A DNA stretch of 64,000 bases from Phyllobacterium zundukense. GTDB taxonomy: Bacteria; Pseudomonadota; Alphaproteobacteria; Rhizobiales; Rhizobiaceae. The notes under the pieces were generated by a model, which had not been told where the DNA came from, did not search any database, and saw nothing but the letters and a program-made list of their open reading frames with translations. This document shows, piece after piece, positions 27,562 to 35,803 of this stretch (within the stretch, counting starts at the first letter, position 1; every line of letters starts with the position of its first letter). The translations under genes were made by a program, and so were the position numbers. The stretch lies in NCBI RefSeq assembly GCF_002764115.1, contig NZ_CP017941.1:186001-250000 (forward strand). Direction: 5' to 3'.

Positions 27562-27975
27562 TCACCAGCCCGGCGGCAGCAGGCGGAAGTCCGGCAACTC
27601 GCGAAGCGCAAGCTCCGGCCCCGCCGGCGAATAGACGACAAAGAGCTGCATGGGCTCCGCGCCGGTATTCTTTGTCGAATGGAAGCGGCTTTCCGGAACA
27701 TAGATCGTGCAGCGGGGGCCGACCTTCGTTGTGATCGGATTGCCGTTCTCATCCTCAACCATCTGCTCGCCCTCGCCGGAGATGACGAAGATGATCTCCT
27801 CCGCACCCGGATGATTGTGGCGGGCATGGCCCTCGCCGCTCGGCAGGTCCACGACACCTCCGGAAAAGCGGCTGGCGCCGTTCACCTCTGGCCCCACCGT
27901 CAGCGACAGCTTGCCCCAGTCGAAACCGAAGGCGCTCACATCCTCCGGATAGATGAAGTACTTGGTCTTTGGCAT
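27562..27975 (-). CDS. Cupin-domain protein
   Basis: The 137-aa protein starts at ATG 27975 with GGGAGGAG upstream. Cupin motif 1 is HARHNHPGAEEIIFVISGEGE (metal-type HxH and Glu) and motif 2 ends in FHSTKNTG. Small single-domain cupins may be isomerases, lyases or oxygenases. It lies between the TIM-barrel gene and the M24 gene in one operon and may act on the same compound. Confidence 0.85.
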   Translation of the reverse strand: MPKTKYFIYPEDVSAFGFDWGKLSLTVGPEVNGASRFSGGVVDLPSGEGHARHNHPGAEEIIFVISGEGEQMVEDENGNPITTKVGPRCTIYVPESRFHSTKNTGAEPMQLFVVYSPAGPELALRELPDFRLLPPGW

Positions 27976-28001
27976 GAAATGGTCTCCTCCCGTGTCCTTC
28001 C

Positions 28002-28844
28002 TCAGACGACCGCGCCGATGGCGAGCGCCTTGAAATCTTCCGTCTGCTTGCGGATCGCCGCCTCTGCCGGCAGGCGCTCCATCGAGCTTGCGCCGTAAAA
28101 GCCGTGGCAGCCGGGGCAACACTCCAGGATGTAGCGCGCATCCTCCGGCATGGAGATCGGGCCGCCGTGGCAGAGCACGATGACGTCGTCGCGCACCGAG
28201 CGAGCGGCCTTGGTGATCGCCGTGATCTCATCGACGCAGTCATCGAGCGACTTGCCGGAGGTGGCGCCGATCGTGCCGCCGGTCGTCACCCCCATATGCG
28301 CCACAACGATGTCGGCACCGGAAACCGTCATGTCGATAGCCTCGCGCTCATTGAAGACATAGGGCGTCGTCAGCAGGTCAAGCCCGTGGGCGGTGGCGAT
28401 CATCTCGACCTCCAGACCGTAGCCCATGCCCGTCTCCTCGAAACTTTGCCGCATCCGGCCGTCGAAGAGGCCGATTGTGGGGAAGTTCTGCACGCCGGAA
28501 AAGCCCATTGCCTTCAGGTCGGCGAGGAAGCGCGGCATCAGCACGAAGGGGTCCGTGCCGTTGACGCCGGCAAGCACCGGGGTCTTTTTCACGACGGGCA
28601 ACACTTCGACCGCCATGTCCTTCACGATCTCGTTGGCATTGCCATAGGCGAGCAGGCCGGCCGCCGAACCGCGCCCCGCCATGCGGTAGCGCCCCGAGTT
28701 GTAGATAATGATGAGGTCGATGCCGCCTGCCTCCTCGGCCTTGGCGGAGATGCCCGTGCCGGCGCCGCCGCCGACAATTGGCACTCCCGCTGCGATCATG
28801 CCGTGGAATTTTTCGAGGATGGTCTTGCGCGGTATGGCTGGCAT
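28002..28844 (-). CDS. Phosphoenolpyruvate-hydrolase-like TIM barrel (PEP_hydrolase family)
   Basis: The 280-aa protein contains [40 protein letters not shown], a pattern of the family annotated as PEP hydrolase, related to the C-terminal TIM barrel of plant Tm-1. Further conserved pieces are [23 protein letters not shown] and [14 protein letters not shown]. The true reaction of bacterial members is, to my knowledge, not settled. Its start lies 12 bases after the Tm-1-like gene, which supplies the other Tm-1 half. Confidence 0.85.
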   Translation of the reverse strand: MPAIPRKTILEKFHGMIAAGVPIVGGGAGTGISAKAEEAGGIDLIIIYNSGRYRMAGRGSAAGLLAYGNANEIVKDMAVEVLPVVKKTPVLAGVNGTDPFVLMPRFLADLKAMGFSGVQNFPTIGLFDGRMRQSFEETGMGYGLEVEMIATAHGLDLLTTPYVFNEREAIDMTVSGADIVVAHMGVTTGGTIGATSGKSLDDCVDEITAITKAARSVRDDVIVLCHGGPISMPEDARYILECCPGCHGFYGASSMERLPAEAAIRKQTEDFKALAIGAVV

Positions 28845-28856
28845 CGATTTTGTCTC

Positions 28857-30053
28857 TCAGGGGTTGGCGATGTCACAATAGGCCGCGACGGCGGCCTCTG
28901 CGAATTGCGGGTCGTTGATATGGAGCGGCAGGCGGACGATGCGTCGCGCCGCCGTTGGCTTCACGGTCGCCTCTAGCGCGGCAAAGAGCACGGCGTCGGC
29001 TTGCGGATCGAAGAATGCACCGCCTTCGATGTCGAGGGCCGAGACGCCCTTCTCGGGAATGAGGAAGCGTACGGGGCCGTAGCAGAGATTGAGCTTCTCG
29101 CCGATCCAGCGCCCAATCTGCGCACATTCGGCCGACGTCGTGCGCATCAGGGTGACGTTCGGGTTGTGGCGGTAGAACAGCCGGCCGGCATAGCGCTCCG
29201 GGACCGTCTCCGGCGCCCAAAAGTTCACCATGTCTAGCGCGCCGACGGAGCCGACATAGGGCAAACCCGTGCGAGCGATCGCGCCGAAACGGTCCGGGGT
29301 GGCAGGCAGGACGCCTCCGAGAAGCAGGTCGCAGACCTCGGTCGTCGTGATGTCGAGCACTCCCGAGACAAGCCCGCTGTCGGTAAGCTTCTCCATCGTG
29401 CGCCCGCCCGTGCCAGTGGCGTGGAAGACCAGGCAATCGTACTCCACCCTGAGGCGCTCGACCATAGCGGCTACGGCAGGTGTCGTTACCCCGAACATGG
29501 TAAGCCCGAGGGCCGGTTTCGATGCGGTCACCTCAGCGGGCCGGCTGGCCATGGCCGTAATCGCCTGGGCTGCATTGTGCAGGATGACCCGGCTCAGCCG
29601 GTTCAGGCCCGCCATGTCGGTGACCGAAGGCATCATCACGATATCGGAAACGTCGACATAGGGAGCGACGTCGCCGGACGCGAGCGTCGAGACCATGATC
29701 TTTGGCAGGCCGAGCCGCAATTGGCGCATGCCCGCGGTGATGATCGAAGTGCCTCCGCCGCCACCGATACCGATGACGCCGGCAATGTCCTGGCGCTCAA
29801 TGAGGAAGCGCGAGAAGGCGATGCCCATCGCCTCGACCGCCCTGCCGCGGTCGTCGCAGGCAAGGACGGCTCCAACCCCCTCCGGATGGAAGGCCGCAAC
29901 TGTCTCGGCATTTATATCAAAGGCAGCCGCAGGCGCGCGCGTGCCGACATCGACGCGCACCACACCGCCGCCCGCCGTCTCGATGCATGCAGCCAGATAG
30001 GCAAGCTCCTCGCCCTTCGTGTCGGCCGTACCGACTACGTAGATGTGCTTCAT
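28857..30053 (-). CDS. Tm-1-like ATP-binding domain protein (UPF0261)
   Basis: The 398-aa protein starts at ATG 30053 (GGAGGAG upstream). It opens with IYVVGTADTKGEELAYL, has a glycine-rich GVIGIGGGGGTSI nucleotide-type loop (about 102-114) and PYVDVSDIVMMPSVTDMAGLN, all typical of UPF0261. In tomato Tm-1 this domain is fused to a TIM barrel; here the two halves are separate neighbouring genes. It is the first gene of the operon and divergent from the TetR regulator. Biochemical role is unknown. Confidence 0.88.
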   Translation of the reverse strand: MKHIYVVGTADTKGEELAYLAACIETAGGGVVRVDVGTRAPAAAFDINAETVAAFHPEGVGAVLACDDRGRAVEAMGIAFSRFLIERQDIAGVIGIGGGGGTSIITAGMRQLRLGLPKIMVSTLASGDVAPYVDVSDIVMMPSVTDMAGLNRLSRVILHNAAQAITAMASRPAEVTASKPALGLTMFGVTTPAVAAMVERLRVEYDCLVFHATGTGGRTMEKLTDSGLVSGVLDITTTEVCDLLLGGVLPATPDRFGAIARTGLPYVGSVGALDMVNFWAPETVPERYAGRLFYRHNPNVTLMRTTSAECAQIGRWIGEKLNLCYGPVRFLIPEKGVSALDIEGGAFFDPQADAVLFAALEATVKPTAARRIVRLPLHINDPQFAEAAVAAYCDIANP

Positions 30054-30086
30054 TTCTCCTCCGCGACCGGCGGATTTCCACCCAGC

Positions 30087-30164
30087 CATGTCTCACATTC
30101 ACAGCACTCGATGGCCCTTGCAAATTTATGAGACGAGCGTATCATAAAGATATGCATGTCTCAC
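30087..30164. promoter_or_regulatory. Three-copy operator candidate for the TetR regulator
   Basis: CATGTCTCAC occurs at 30087-30096 and 30155-30164, and the inverted form ATGAGAC at 30128-30134. All lie in or near the divergent promoter gap; the last copy overlaps the first codons of the TetR gene. This suggests autoregulation and control of the Tm-1-like operon. Confidence 0.5.
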
Positions 30165-30793
30165 GTCAACAGAACGAAACCGCCAGAACCGCCGAGCGAG
30201 GCCCGCGTGCCCGCACGCGAAAACTGATGCTCGAAACGGCAACGCGGCTCATGCAATCCGGCATCACTCCTTCAGTAAGCGAAGTCGCCGAGGCTGCCGA
30301 AGTGTCGCGCGCAACGGCCTACCGTTACTTTCCAAGCCAGGCGGCGCTCGTCCACGCGGTGGTGGACGAGGCTCTGGGACCCATACTCGACTGGTCGTCC
30401 GACAGTCCCGATGCACGTACCCGCGTTGCCGATCTGCTGGCGACCGCGATGCCGCGCATCGACGAGTTCGAGGCCACCTTCAAGGCGGCGCTGAAGCTTT
30501 CGCTGGACCAGTGGGCGCAGCGCCAGGCCGGCACGATCGGCAACGAGCCGCTGTTCACGCGCGGCCACCGCGTCGACCTGCTGAAGTGCGTGACTGCGCC
30601 CCTGCAGGGCACCGTGCCGCCCGAATCCCGGGAACGCCTTGCACAGGCGCTCTCCCTTGTCTTCGGCGTCGAGGTACTGATCGTGTTGAAGGATATCTGG
30701 GGACTGACCTCCGAAGGCGCGCAGTCTGTTGCCGAATGGGCGGCCAAGGCGCTCGTTGACGCCGCGATACGGCAGGCGGAGAGCGAGGCATGA
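30152..30793 (+). CDS. TetR/AcrR-family regulator
   Basis: The 213-aa protein has an N-terminal helix-turn-helix (VSEVAEAAEVSRATAYRYFPSQ, about 43-64) and a helical C-terminal ligand domain. The start may be ATG 30152 or 30128; neither has a strong Shine-Dalgarno. It is divergent from the Tm-1-like/PEP-hydrolase-like/cupin/M24 operon and is its probable regulator. The DNA-binding domain is more conserved than the ligand domain, so the inducer cannot be guessed. Confidence 0.88.
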   Translation: MHVSRQQNETARTAERGPRARTRKLMLETATRLMQSGITPSVSEVAEAAEVSRATAYRYFPSQAALVHAVVDEALGPILDWSSDSPDARTRVADLLATAMPRIDEFEATFKAALKLSLDQWAQRQAGTIGNEPLFTRGHRVDLLKCVTAPLQGTVPPESRERLAQALSLVFGVEVLIVLKDIWGLTSEGAQSVAEWAAKALVDAAIRQAESEA

Positions 30794-30821
30794 CATGGGC
30801 GATCCTCCGACTTGAAGCGAG

Positions 30822-30838
30822 AACTGGTTCGACCAGTT
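30822..30838. promoter_or_regulatory. FadR-like operator candidate 1
   Basis: AACTGGT-TCG-ACCAGTT is a perfect palindrome containing TGGTTCGACCA (30825-30835), which fits the TGGTNNNACCA pattern bound by FadR-type GntR regulators. It is 325 bases before the binding-protein gene. Confidence 0.5.
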
Positions 30839-31003
30839 TAGTTAATATTCTTATTGTGTCGTTGTCCAGATCGGCGATCGCGAATCAGAATGTGCGACGA
30901 CAAGATGGCTTCAAGAAACCCGCAATTGTTGGGCGATTTAGAAACTTTGAAGACGAGTCTTGGCGGAAGCCCGCCAAAACTTGCTCTTGACGATAATGGC
31001 ATT

Positions 31004-31014
31004 TGGTACTACCA
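31004..31014. promoter_or_regulatory. FadR-like operator candidate 2
   Basis: TGGTACTACCA is palindromic and is followed by GATTA. The same TGGTATTACCAGATTA arrangement recurs at 41031-41046 before a TIM-barrel gene, and a related one at 40850-40865. Confidence 0.55.
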
Positions 31015-31163
31015 GATTAAGGGAAAAGTATTCAGGCTTGAGATCTGAAACGGAGCGAAGGGCCGGGGAAGACCCTCAGCGGGACCACCACCCAGGAGGA
31101 TCAGCAAGCTGGATCGGAAGACCCGCAACGAAGCGGAAGCGTGCATAAATGGGAGGAAACGTT

Positions 31164-32474
31164 ATGCGCAAAACTGTGACCGGCCTTTTGGCCGGTGTAG
31201 GCTTGATGCTCGCCAGTGGCACGTCCGCTCTGGCACAGGAACTGACGATCTTCTGGGCCGAGTGGGACCCGGCAAACTATCTCCAGGAACTCGTGAACGA
31301 GTACGAGGCTCAAACGGGCGTGAAGGTCACTGTCGAGACCACGCCGTGGGCCGACTTCCAGACCAAGGCCTTTACTGAGTTCAATGCCAAGGGCTCGGCC
31401 TACGACATGGTCGTCGGCGACAGCCAGTGGATCGGTGCTGCGTCCGAAGCCGGGCACTATGTCGATCTCACCGACTTCTTCAACAAGCACAAGCTGAATG
31501 AAGTCATGGCGCCGGCGACGGTGAAATACTACGCCGAATATCCCTCGAACTCCGGAAAGTACTGGTCAATCCCGGCTGAAGGCGACGCCGTCGGTTGGTC
31601 CTACCGCAAGGACTGGTTCGAGGACCCCAAGGAGATGGAGGCATTCAAAGCCAAATACGGCTACGATCTTGCCCCGCCGAAGACATGGGCCGAGATGCGT
31701 GACATTGCCGAATTCTTCCACCGTCCGGACAAAAAGCGCTACGGCATCGCCATCTACACCGACAACTCCTATGACGGTCTCGTCATGGGTGTCGAGAACG
31801 CGATCTTCTCCTATGGCGGAGAACTCGGCGACTATCAGAGCTACAAGGTCGACGGCATCATCAATTCGGAGAAGAACGTCAAGGCGCTCGAAATGTATCG
31901 CGAGCTCTACGGCTTCACACCTCCCGGCTGGGCCAAAACCTTCTTCGTCGAGAACAACCAGGCGATCACCGAGAACCTCGCGGCGATGAGCATGAACTAC
32001 TTCGCCTTCTTCCCGGCTCTGGTGAACGAGGCGTCCAACCCGAACGCCAAGGTTACCGGCTTCTTTGCCAATCCGGCAGGTCCGGGGGGTGAGCAGTTTG
32101 CAGCGCTCGGCGGTCAGGGTATCTCGATTGTCTCCTACTCGGAGAACCAGGAAGAGGCGATGAAATTCCTCGAATGGTTTATCAAGGATGAGACCCAGAA
32201 GCGTTGGGCCGAACTCGGCGGCTACACGGCAAGCGCAAAGGTGCTTGAATCGCCGGAATTCCAGAATGCGACACCCTATAACAAGGCCTTCTACGAGACC
32301 ATGTTCAAGGTGAAGGACTTCTGGGCGACGCCTGAATATGCCGAACTGCTGATTCAGATGAACCAGCGCATCTATCCCTTCGTCACCGCCGGTGAAGGCA
32401 CGGCGAAGAAAGTGCTCGACTCTCTGGCAGCCGACTGGAACGCTACCTTCGAGAAATATGGACGACACAAGTAG
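31164..32474 (+). CDS. Periplasmic sugar-binding protein, CUT1 type
   Basis: The 436-aa protein starts at ATG 31164 (GGAGGAAAC upstream) with a Sec signal ending near SALAQE. The mature start LTIFWAEWDPANYLQELVNEYEAQTG and the region AYDMVVGDSQWIGAASEAGHYVDLTDFF are typical of large extracellular binding proteins of family 1. It supplies the importer whose permeases and ATPases follow. A hairpin and U-rich stretch follow its stop, so it should be made in excess over the membrane parts. Confidence 0.92.
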   Translation: MRKTVTGLLAGVGLMLASGTSALAQELTIFWAEWDPANYLQELVNEYEAQTGVKVTVETTPWADFQTKAFTEFNAKGSAYDMVVGDSQWIGAASEAGHYVDLTDFFNKHKLNEVMAPATVKYYAEYPSNSGKYWSIPAEGDAVGWSYRKDWFEDPKEMEAFKAKYGYDLAPPKTWAEMRDIAEFFHRPDKKRYGIAIYTDNSYDGLVMGVENAIFSYGGELGDYQSYKVDGIINSEKNVKALEMYRELYGFTPPGWAKTFFVENNQAITENLAAMSMNYFAFFPALVNEASNPNAKVTGFFANPAGPGGEQFAALGGQGISIVSYSENQEEAMKFLEWFIKDETQKRWAELGGYTASAKVLESPEFQNATPYNKAFYETMFKVKDFWATPEYAELLIQMNQRIYPFVTAGEGTAKKVLDSLAADWNATFEKYGRHK

Positions 32475-32488
32475 CAGGCGCGTCACGT

Positions 32489-32507
32489 GGAGGGGCCCTG
32501 CCCCTCC
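32489..32507 (+). terminator. Attenuating terminator after the binding-protein gene
   Basis: GGAGGGGC (32489-32496) pairs with GCCCCTCC (32500-32507) around a 3-base loop, followed by CTTTTCATTTT. This should stop part of the transcripts before the permease genes. Confidence 0.65.
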
Positions 32508-32630
32508 CTTTTCATTTTGCATCTCCGCGCCAAAGGGCGTGGTTCGAGCGGGCGCGGCGCCCGGCATTAACTTCGCGCATCGTGATGCTCGTTCCGGCAT
32601 CCGGCGCCGAACTCTCGGAGGAGGAGAGTA

Positions 32631-33536
32631 TTGGCCACCGCAGTCATGACATCGCTGGACACGAAATCGCGTGCCGCATCCCGCGGCATGAGCGACATCC
32701 GGATCCGCAATCTCTTCATCATTCCGACGATCCTATTCCTGATCGTCTTCAACATCTTTCCGCTGATCTATTCGCTGGGCTATTCCTTTACCGACTTCCG
32801 CGCCTCGTCCAACGCGCCGGCCAATTTCGTCGGCCTGCAGAATTACCGCGAGTTGCTGAACGACCCCTTCATCTGGTCGAACTTCGCCATCACCGCGAAA
32901 TATGTGATTGTCTCCGTGACGGGGCAGGTGATCGTCGGCTTCGGCACCGCAATGCTTCTCAACCGCGACATTCCGCTGAAGGGCCTGCTGACGACGCTGC
33001 TCCTGCTGCCGATGATGCTGTCGATGGCAGTGGTCGGCCTCTTCTGGAAGCTGCTCTACGATCCTTCCTTCGGCATCATTAACTACGCGCTCGGCCTCGG
33101 CTCCTTCGAGTGGCTGTCGAATCCGGACATGGCGCTCTATGCGGTAGCAATAACGGACATCTGGATGTGGTCGCCCTTCGTGATGCTGCTATCGCTCGCC
33201 GGGCTTTCGGCCGTGCCAAAGCATCTCTACGAGGCGGCGGCGATCGACCGGGCGGGGCCGTTCTACACGTTCTTCCGCATCACGCTGCCGCTGGTGGCGC
33301 CGATCCTGATGATCGCGATCATCTTCCGCACCATGGAAGCCTTCAAGACCTTCGACCTCGCCTACATCCTGACCAGCCAACCGACGACCGAGGTGATCTC
33401 GATCCGGCTCTACAAAATGGCCTTCCAGGAATGGCAGACAGGTCGCTCCTGCGCTCTCGCCTACATCGTTCTGATCATGGTGCTCGCTATCACCAATATC
33501 TACGTCAAGTACCTTAATAAGGTGAAGGAGCGCTGA
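32631..33536 (+). CDS. CUT1 ABC permease, first subunit (MalF-like)
   Basis: The 301-aa protein starts at TTG 32631 directly after GGAGGAGG. It has six predicted membrane segments and the EAA loop EAAAIDRAGPFYTFFRITLPLVAP that contacts the ATPase. It is the first of two permease subunits; the second starts 1 base after its stop. Confidence 0.9.
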   Translation: MATAVMTSLDTKSRAASRGMSDIRIRNLFIIPTILFLIVFNIFPLIYSLGYSFTDFRASSNAPANFVGLQNYRELLNDPFIWSNFAITAKYVIVSVTGQVIVGFGTAMLLNRDIPLKGLLTTLLLLPMMLSMAVVGLFWKLLYDPSFGIINYALGLGSFEWLSNPDMALYAVAITDIWMWSPFVMLLSLAGLSAVPKHLYEAAAIDRAGPFYTFFRITLPLVAPILMIAIIFRTMEAFKTFDLAYILTSQPTTEVISIRLYKMAFQEWQTGRSCALAYIVLIMVLAITNIYVKYLNKVKER

Positions 33537-33537
33537 G

Positions 33538-34497
33538 ATGGCTGCCGTCCAAACCCGCTCCGAACGCGCGCTGAACCGAGTGGCGATCGCCGCCGTGTTG
33601 GTCATCACGCTGATCTTCCTGGCGCCGATCTACTGGATCACCACGACGGCCTTCAAGCCGCGCAACCTCGCCACCACCATTCCGCCAACGGTGCTCTTCG
33701 AGCCGGAAATCTCGCCCTTCGTGAAGCTCTTCACCAAGCGCTCGCAATTGCGCGAAGCGCCGAAGCCGGAAGACTATGCCGCCGCACCCTGGTGGGAGCG
33801 GATGGTGTTCGACGGCGGCGAGAAGATAGTCCGTTCCGGCCGCGGCGAAATCCAGCCGTCCGGCTATCCGAACCGCTTCATGAACTCGCTGATCGTTGCC
33901 ATCACGTCCACGGTTCTCGCCGTCGGCATGGGAACCTTCACGGCCTACGGCTTCTCGCGCTTCAGCGTGAAGGGGGAAGCGGACCTCCTCTTCTTCATCC
34001 TGTCGACGCGCATGCTGCCGCCCGTCGTCGTGGCGATCCCGATGTTCCTCATGTACCGCGTCGTCGGCCTCAACGACACGCATTGGGGCCTCATCATCCT
34101 CTATACGGCCTTCAACCTCTCCTTCTCGGTCTGGCTGATGAAAGGCTTCATCGACGAAATCCCGAAGGAATATGAGGAGGCGGCACTCGTCGACGGCTAC
34201 ACTCGCATGCAGGCCTTCTTCAAGATCGTCATCCCGGAAGCCGCCACCGGCATCGCCGCCACCGCCGTCTTCTGCTTCATCACGGCCTGGAACGAATATG
34301 CCTTCGCGCTGATCATGACAAACCGGCGGGCGCAGACCGCACCGCCCTTCATTCCGAGCCAGGTCGGCTCCGGCCTGCCGGACTGGACGGTGATTGCGGC
34401 CGGCACGTTCCTGTTCCTCCTGCCGGTCGCCATCTTCACCTTCCTGCTCAGGAACCATCTCCTGCGCGGAATGAGCTTCGGAGCGATCCGCAAATGA
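33538..34497 (+). CDS. CUT1 ABC permease, second subunit (MalG-like)
   Basis: The 319-aa protein has six predicted membrane segments and the EAA loop EEAALVDGYTRMQAFFKIVIPEAATG. A periplasmic insert of about 60 residues after the first segment (around 55-105, with many charged residues) is longer than in MalG. The gene overlaps the next small gene by four bases (ATGA). Confidence 0.9.
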   Translation: MAAVQTRSERALNRVAIAAVLVITLIFLAPIYWITTTAFKPRNLATTIPPTVLFEPEISPFVKLFTKRSQLREAPKPEDYAAAPWWERMVFDGGEKIVRSGRGEIQPSGYPNRFMNSLIVAITSTVLAVGMGTFTAYGFSRFSVKGEADLLFFILSTRMLPPVVVAIPMFLMYRVVGLNDTHWGLIILYTAFNLSFSVWLMKGFIDEIPKEYEEAALVDGYTRMQAFFKIVIPEAATGIAATAVFCFITAWNEYAFALIMTNRRAQTAPPFIPSQVGSGLPDWTVIAAGTFLFLLPVAIFTFLLRNHLLRGMSFGAIRK

Positions 34498-34697
34498 CTT
34501 TTCGCGCCTTGAACCAGAAATATCTCGAACCCGGTTCGCAGTACCTGATGATCTTCGGCATCATCGCGCTCTGCCAGCCCTGGAACCTGTTTCTCCACCG
34601 CTATGGGCTGACGATGACGCTCGTCGGGCTGATCGCATTCATGGTGACGACCAAGATTCCAAGGGACCAGCAACGAGACGAAGGCAGCCATTCATGA
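34494..34697 (+). CDS. Small membrane protein of the importer operon
   Basis: The 67-aa protein starts at ATG 34494 within the permease stop, and its own stop overlaps the ATPase start at 34694 (ATGA), so it is held between two coupled genes. It has two hydrophobic stretches (YLMIFGIIALCQPWNLFL and LTMTLVGLIAFMV) and a charged tail. The strict coupling argues for a real gene, perhaps an accessory subunit of the transporter. The function is unknown. Confidence 0.78.
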   Translation: MTFRALNQKYLEPGSQYLMIFGIIALCQPWNLFLHRYGLTMTLVGLIAFMVTTKIPRDQQRDEGSHS

Positions 34698-35803
34698 CGC
34701 AGATCGAACTTCGTGGCATCCAGAAATATTTCGGTGCCGTTCAGGTCATCAAAGACCTTAATCTCGCCATCGCCGACAACGAATTCATCGTGCTGCTCGG
34801 ACAATCGGGCTGCGGCAAGACGACGACATTGCGCGCCGTTGCAGGCCTGGAGACCATCGACGAAGGCGACATCCTGATCGACGGCCAGCCGGTGCAGCAC
34901 ATTAAGGCATCCGACCGGGACATCGCCATGGTGTTCCAGTCCTTCTCACTCTATCCGCACATGACGGTCTATGAGAACATCGCATTCCCGCTCCGCGCCA
35001 CCCGGATGAGCCGGACCGATGTCGATACGTCGGTCCGCGAGATCGCCGGCGTGCTGCGCATCACCGGCCTGCTGGGCCGCAAGCCTTCGGCGCTATCAGG
35101 CGGCGACATGCAGCGTGTTGCGATCGGCCGCGCGCTCGTGCGACGGCCAAAGGCCATGCTGATGGACGAGCCAATAGGTGCGCTGGACGCGAAGCTGCGC
35201 GAGGAGATGCGGGCGGAAATCAAGCGTTTGCACATCAAGCAGGGCTCGACCACCATCTACGTGACTCACGACCAGGTGGAGGCCATGTCGCTCGCCGACC
35301 GCATCGTCATTATGCACGAGGGCATCCTCCAGCAGGTCGGCACGCCGGACGAGGTCTATTCGCAGCCCGCCAATATGTTCGTCGCCCAGTTCGTCGGAAG
35401 CCCCGTCATGAACATGGCGCAGGCGACCGTCAGCGAAACGGGCGGCCATGCCAGCGTGCAGGTCAGCGGCGGTGTAATGGGCTTCGAGTTCCCGGCCGCC
35501 CTTGCCAACCGCCTCTCGGACGCCAGGTCCGAAAACGGCAAGTTGACGCTCGGCGTCCGACCTGAGGGCGTGCTCATCTCGCGCGAGGCCCGCGAGGGCT
35601 TCATGCCGGTCGAGGCGCACATCATCGAACCGCTCGGCTCGCACGACATCGTCGACCTGAAGGTCGGCGACCAGATAATCAGGGCCCGCACCAAGAGCGG
35701 ATTCGTGCCCGGTCCGGGCGAAGCCGTCTGGGCACGTATCGACCCCGCCCAGGCGCATTTCTTCAACACGGCGACCGGCTCGTCACTCGGGATCAGACTC
35801 TGA
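34694..35803 (+). CDS. CUT1 ABC ATPase, first copy (UgpC/MsmK-like)
   Basis: The 369-aa protein has Walker A GQSGCGKTTT (about 37-46), signature LSGGDMQR (the usual Gln is Asp), Walker B MLMDEPIGALDAKLR, switch His VTHDQ, and a C-terminal regulatory OB-like domain. Its stop overlaps the next ATPase start by one base. Two ATPases in one operon suggest that they form a heterodimer. Confidence 0.92.
   Translation: MTQIELRGIQKYFGAVQVIKDLNLAIADNEFIVLLGQSGCGKTTTLRAVAGLETIDEGDILIDGQPVQHIKASDRDIAMVFQSFSLYPHMTVYENIAFPLRATRMSRTDVDTSVREIAGVLRITGLLGRKPSALSGGDMQRVAIGRALVRRPKAMLMDEPIGALDAKLREEMRAEIKRLHIKQGSTTIYVTHDQVEAMSLADRIVIMHEGILQQVGTPDEVYSQPANMFVAQFVGSPVMNMAQATVSETGGHASVQVSGGVMGFEFPAALANRLSDARSENGKLTLGVRPEGVLISREAREGFMPVEAHIIEPLGSHDIVDLKVGDQIIRARTKSGFVPGPGEAVWARIDPAQAHFFNTATGSSLGIRL

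Larger units (their letters stand above)
30794..31163. other. 370-base promoter region of the CUT1 importer operon
   Basis: No gene is supported. The region carries two FadR-like sites (30825-30835 and 31004-31014) and ends with GGGAGGAAAC before the binding-protein start. Confidence 0.5.

Noticed and set aside
26323..28976. Long plus-strand open frames opposite the M24, cupin and TIM-barrel genes
   Set aside because: They are Arg/His/Gly-rich mirror frames of well-supported minus-strand genes with intact motifs and lack ribosome-binding sites.
33514..34458. 314-codon minus frame opposite the second CUT1 permease
   Set aside because: It is Glu/Arg/His-rich low-complexity sequence, typical of an antisense shadow; the permease with its EAA loop is the real gene.
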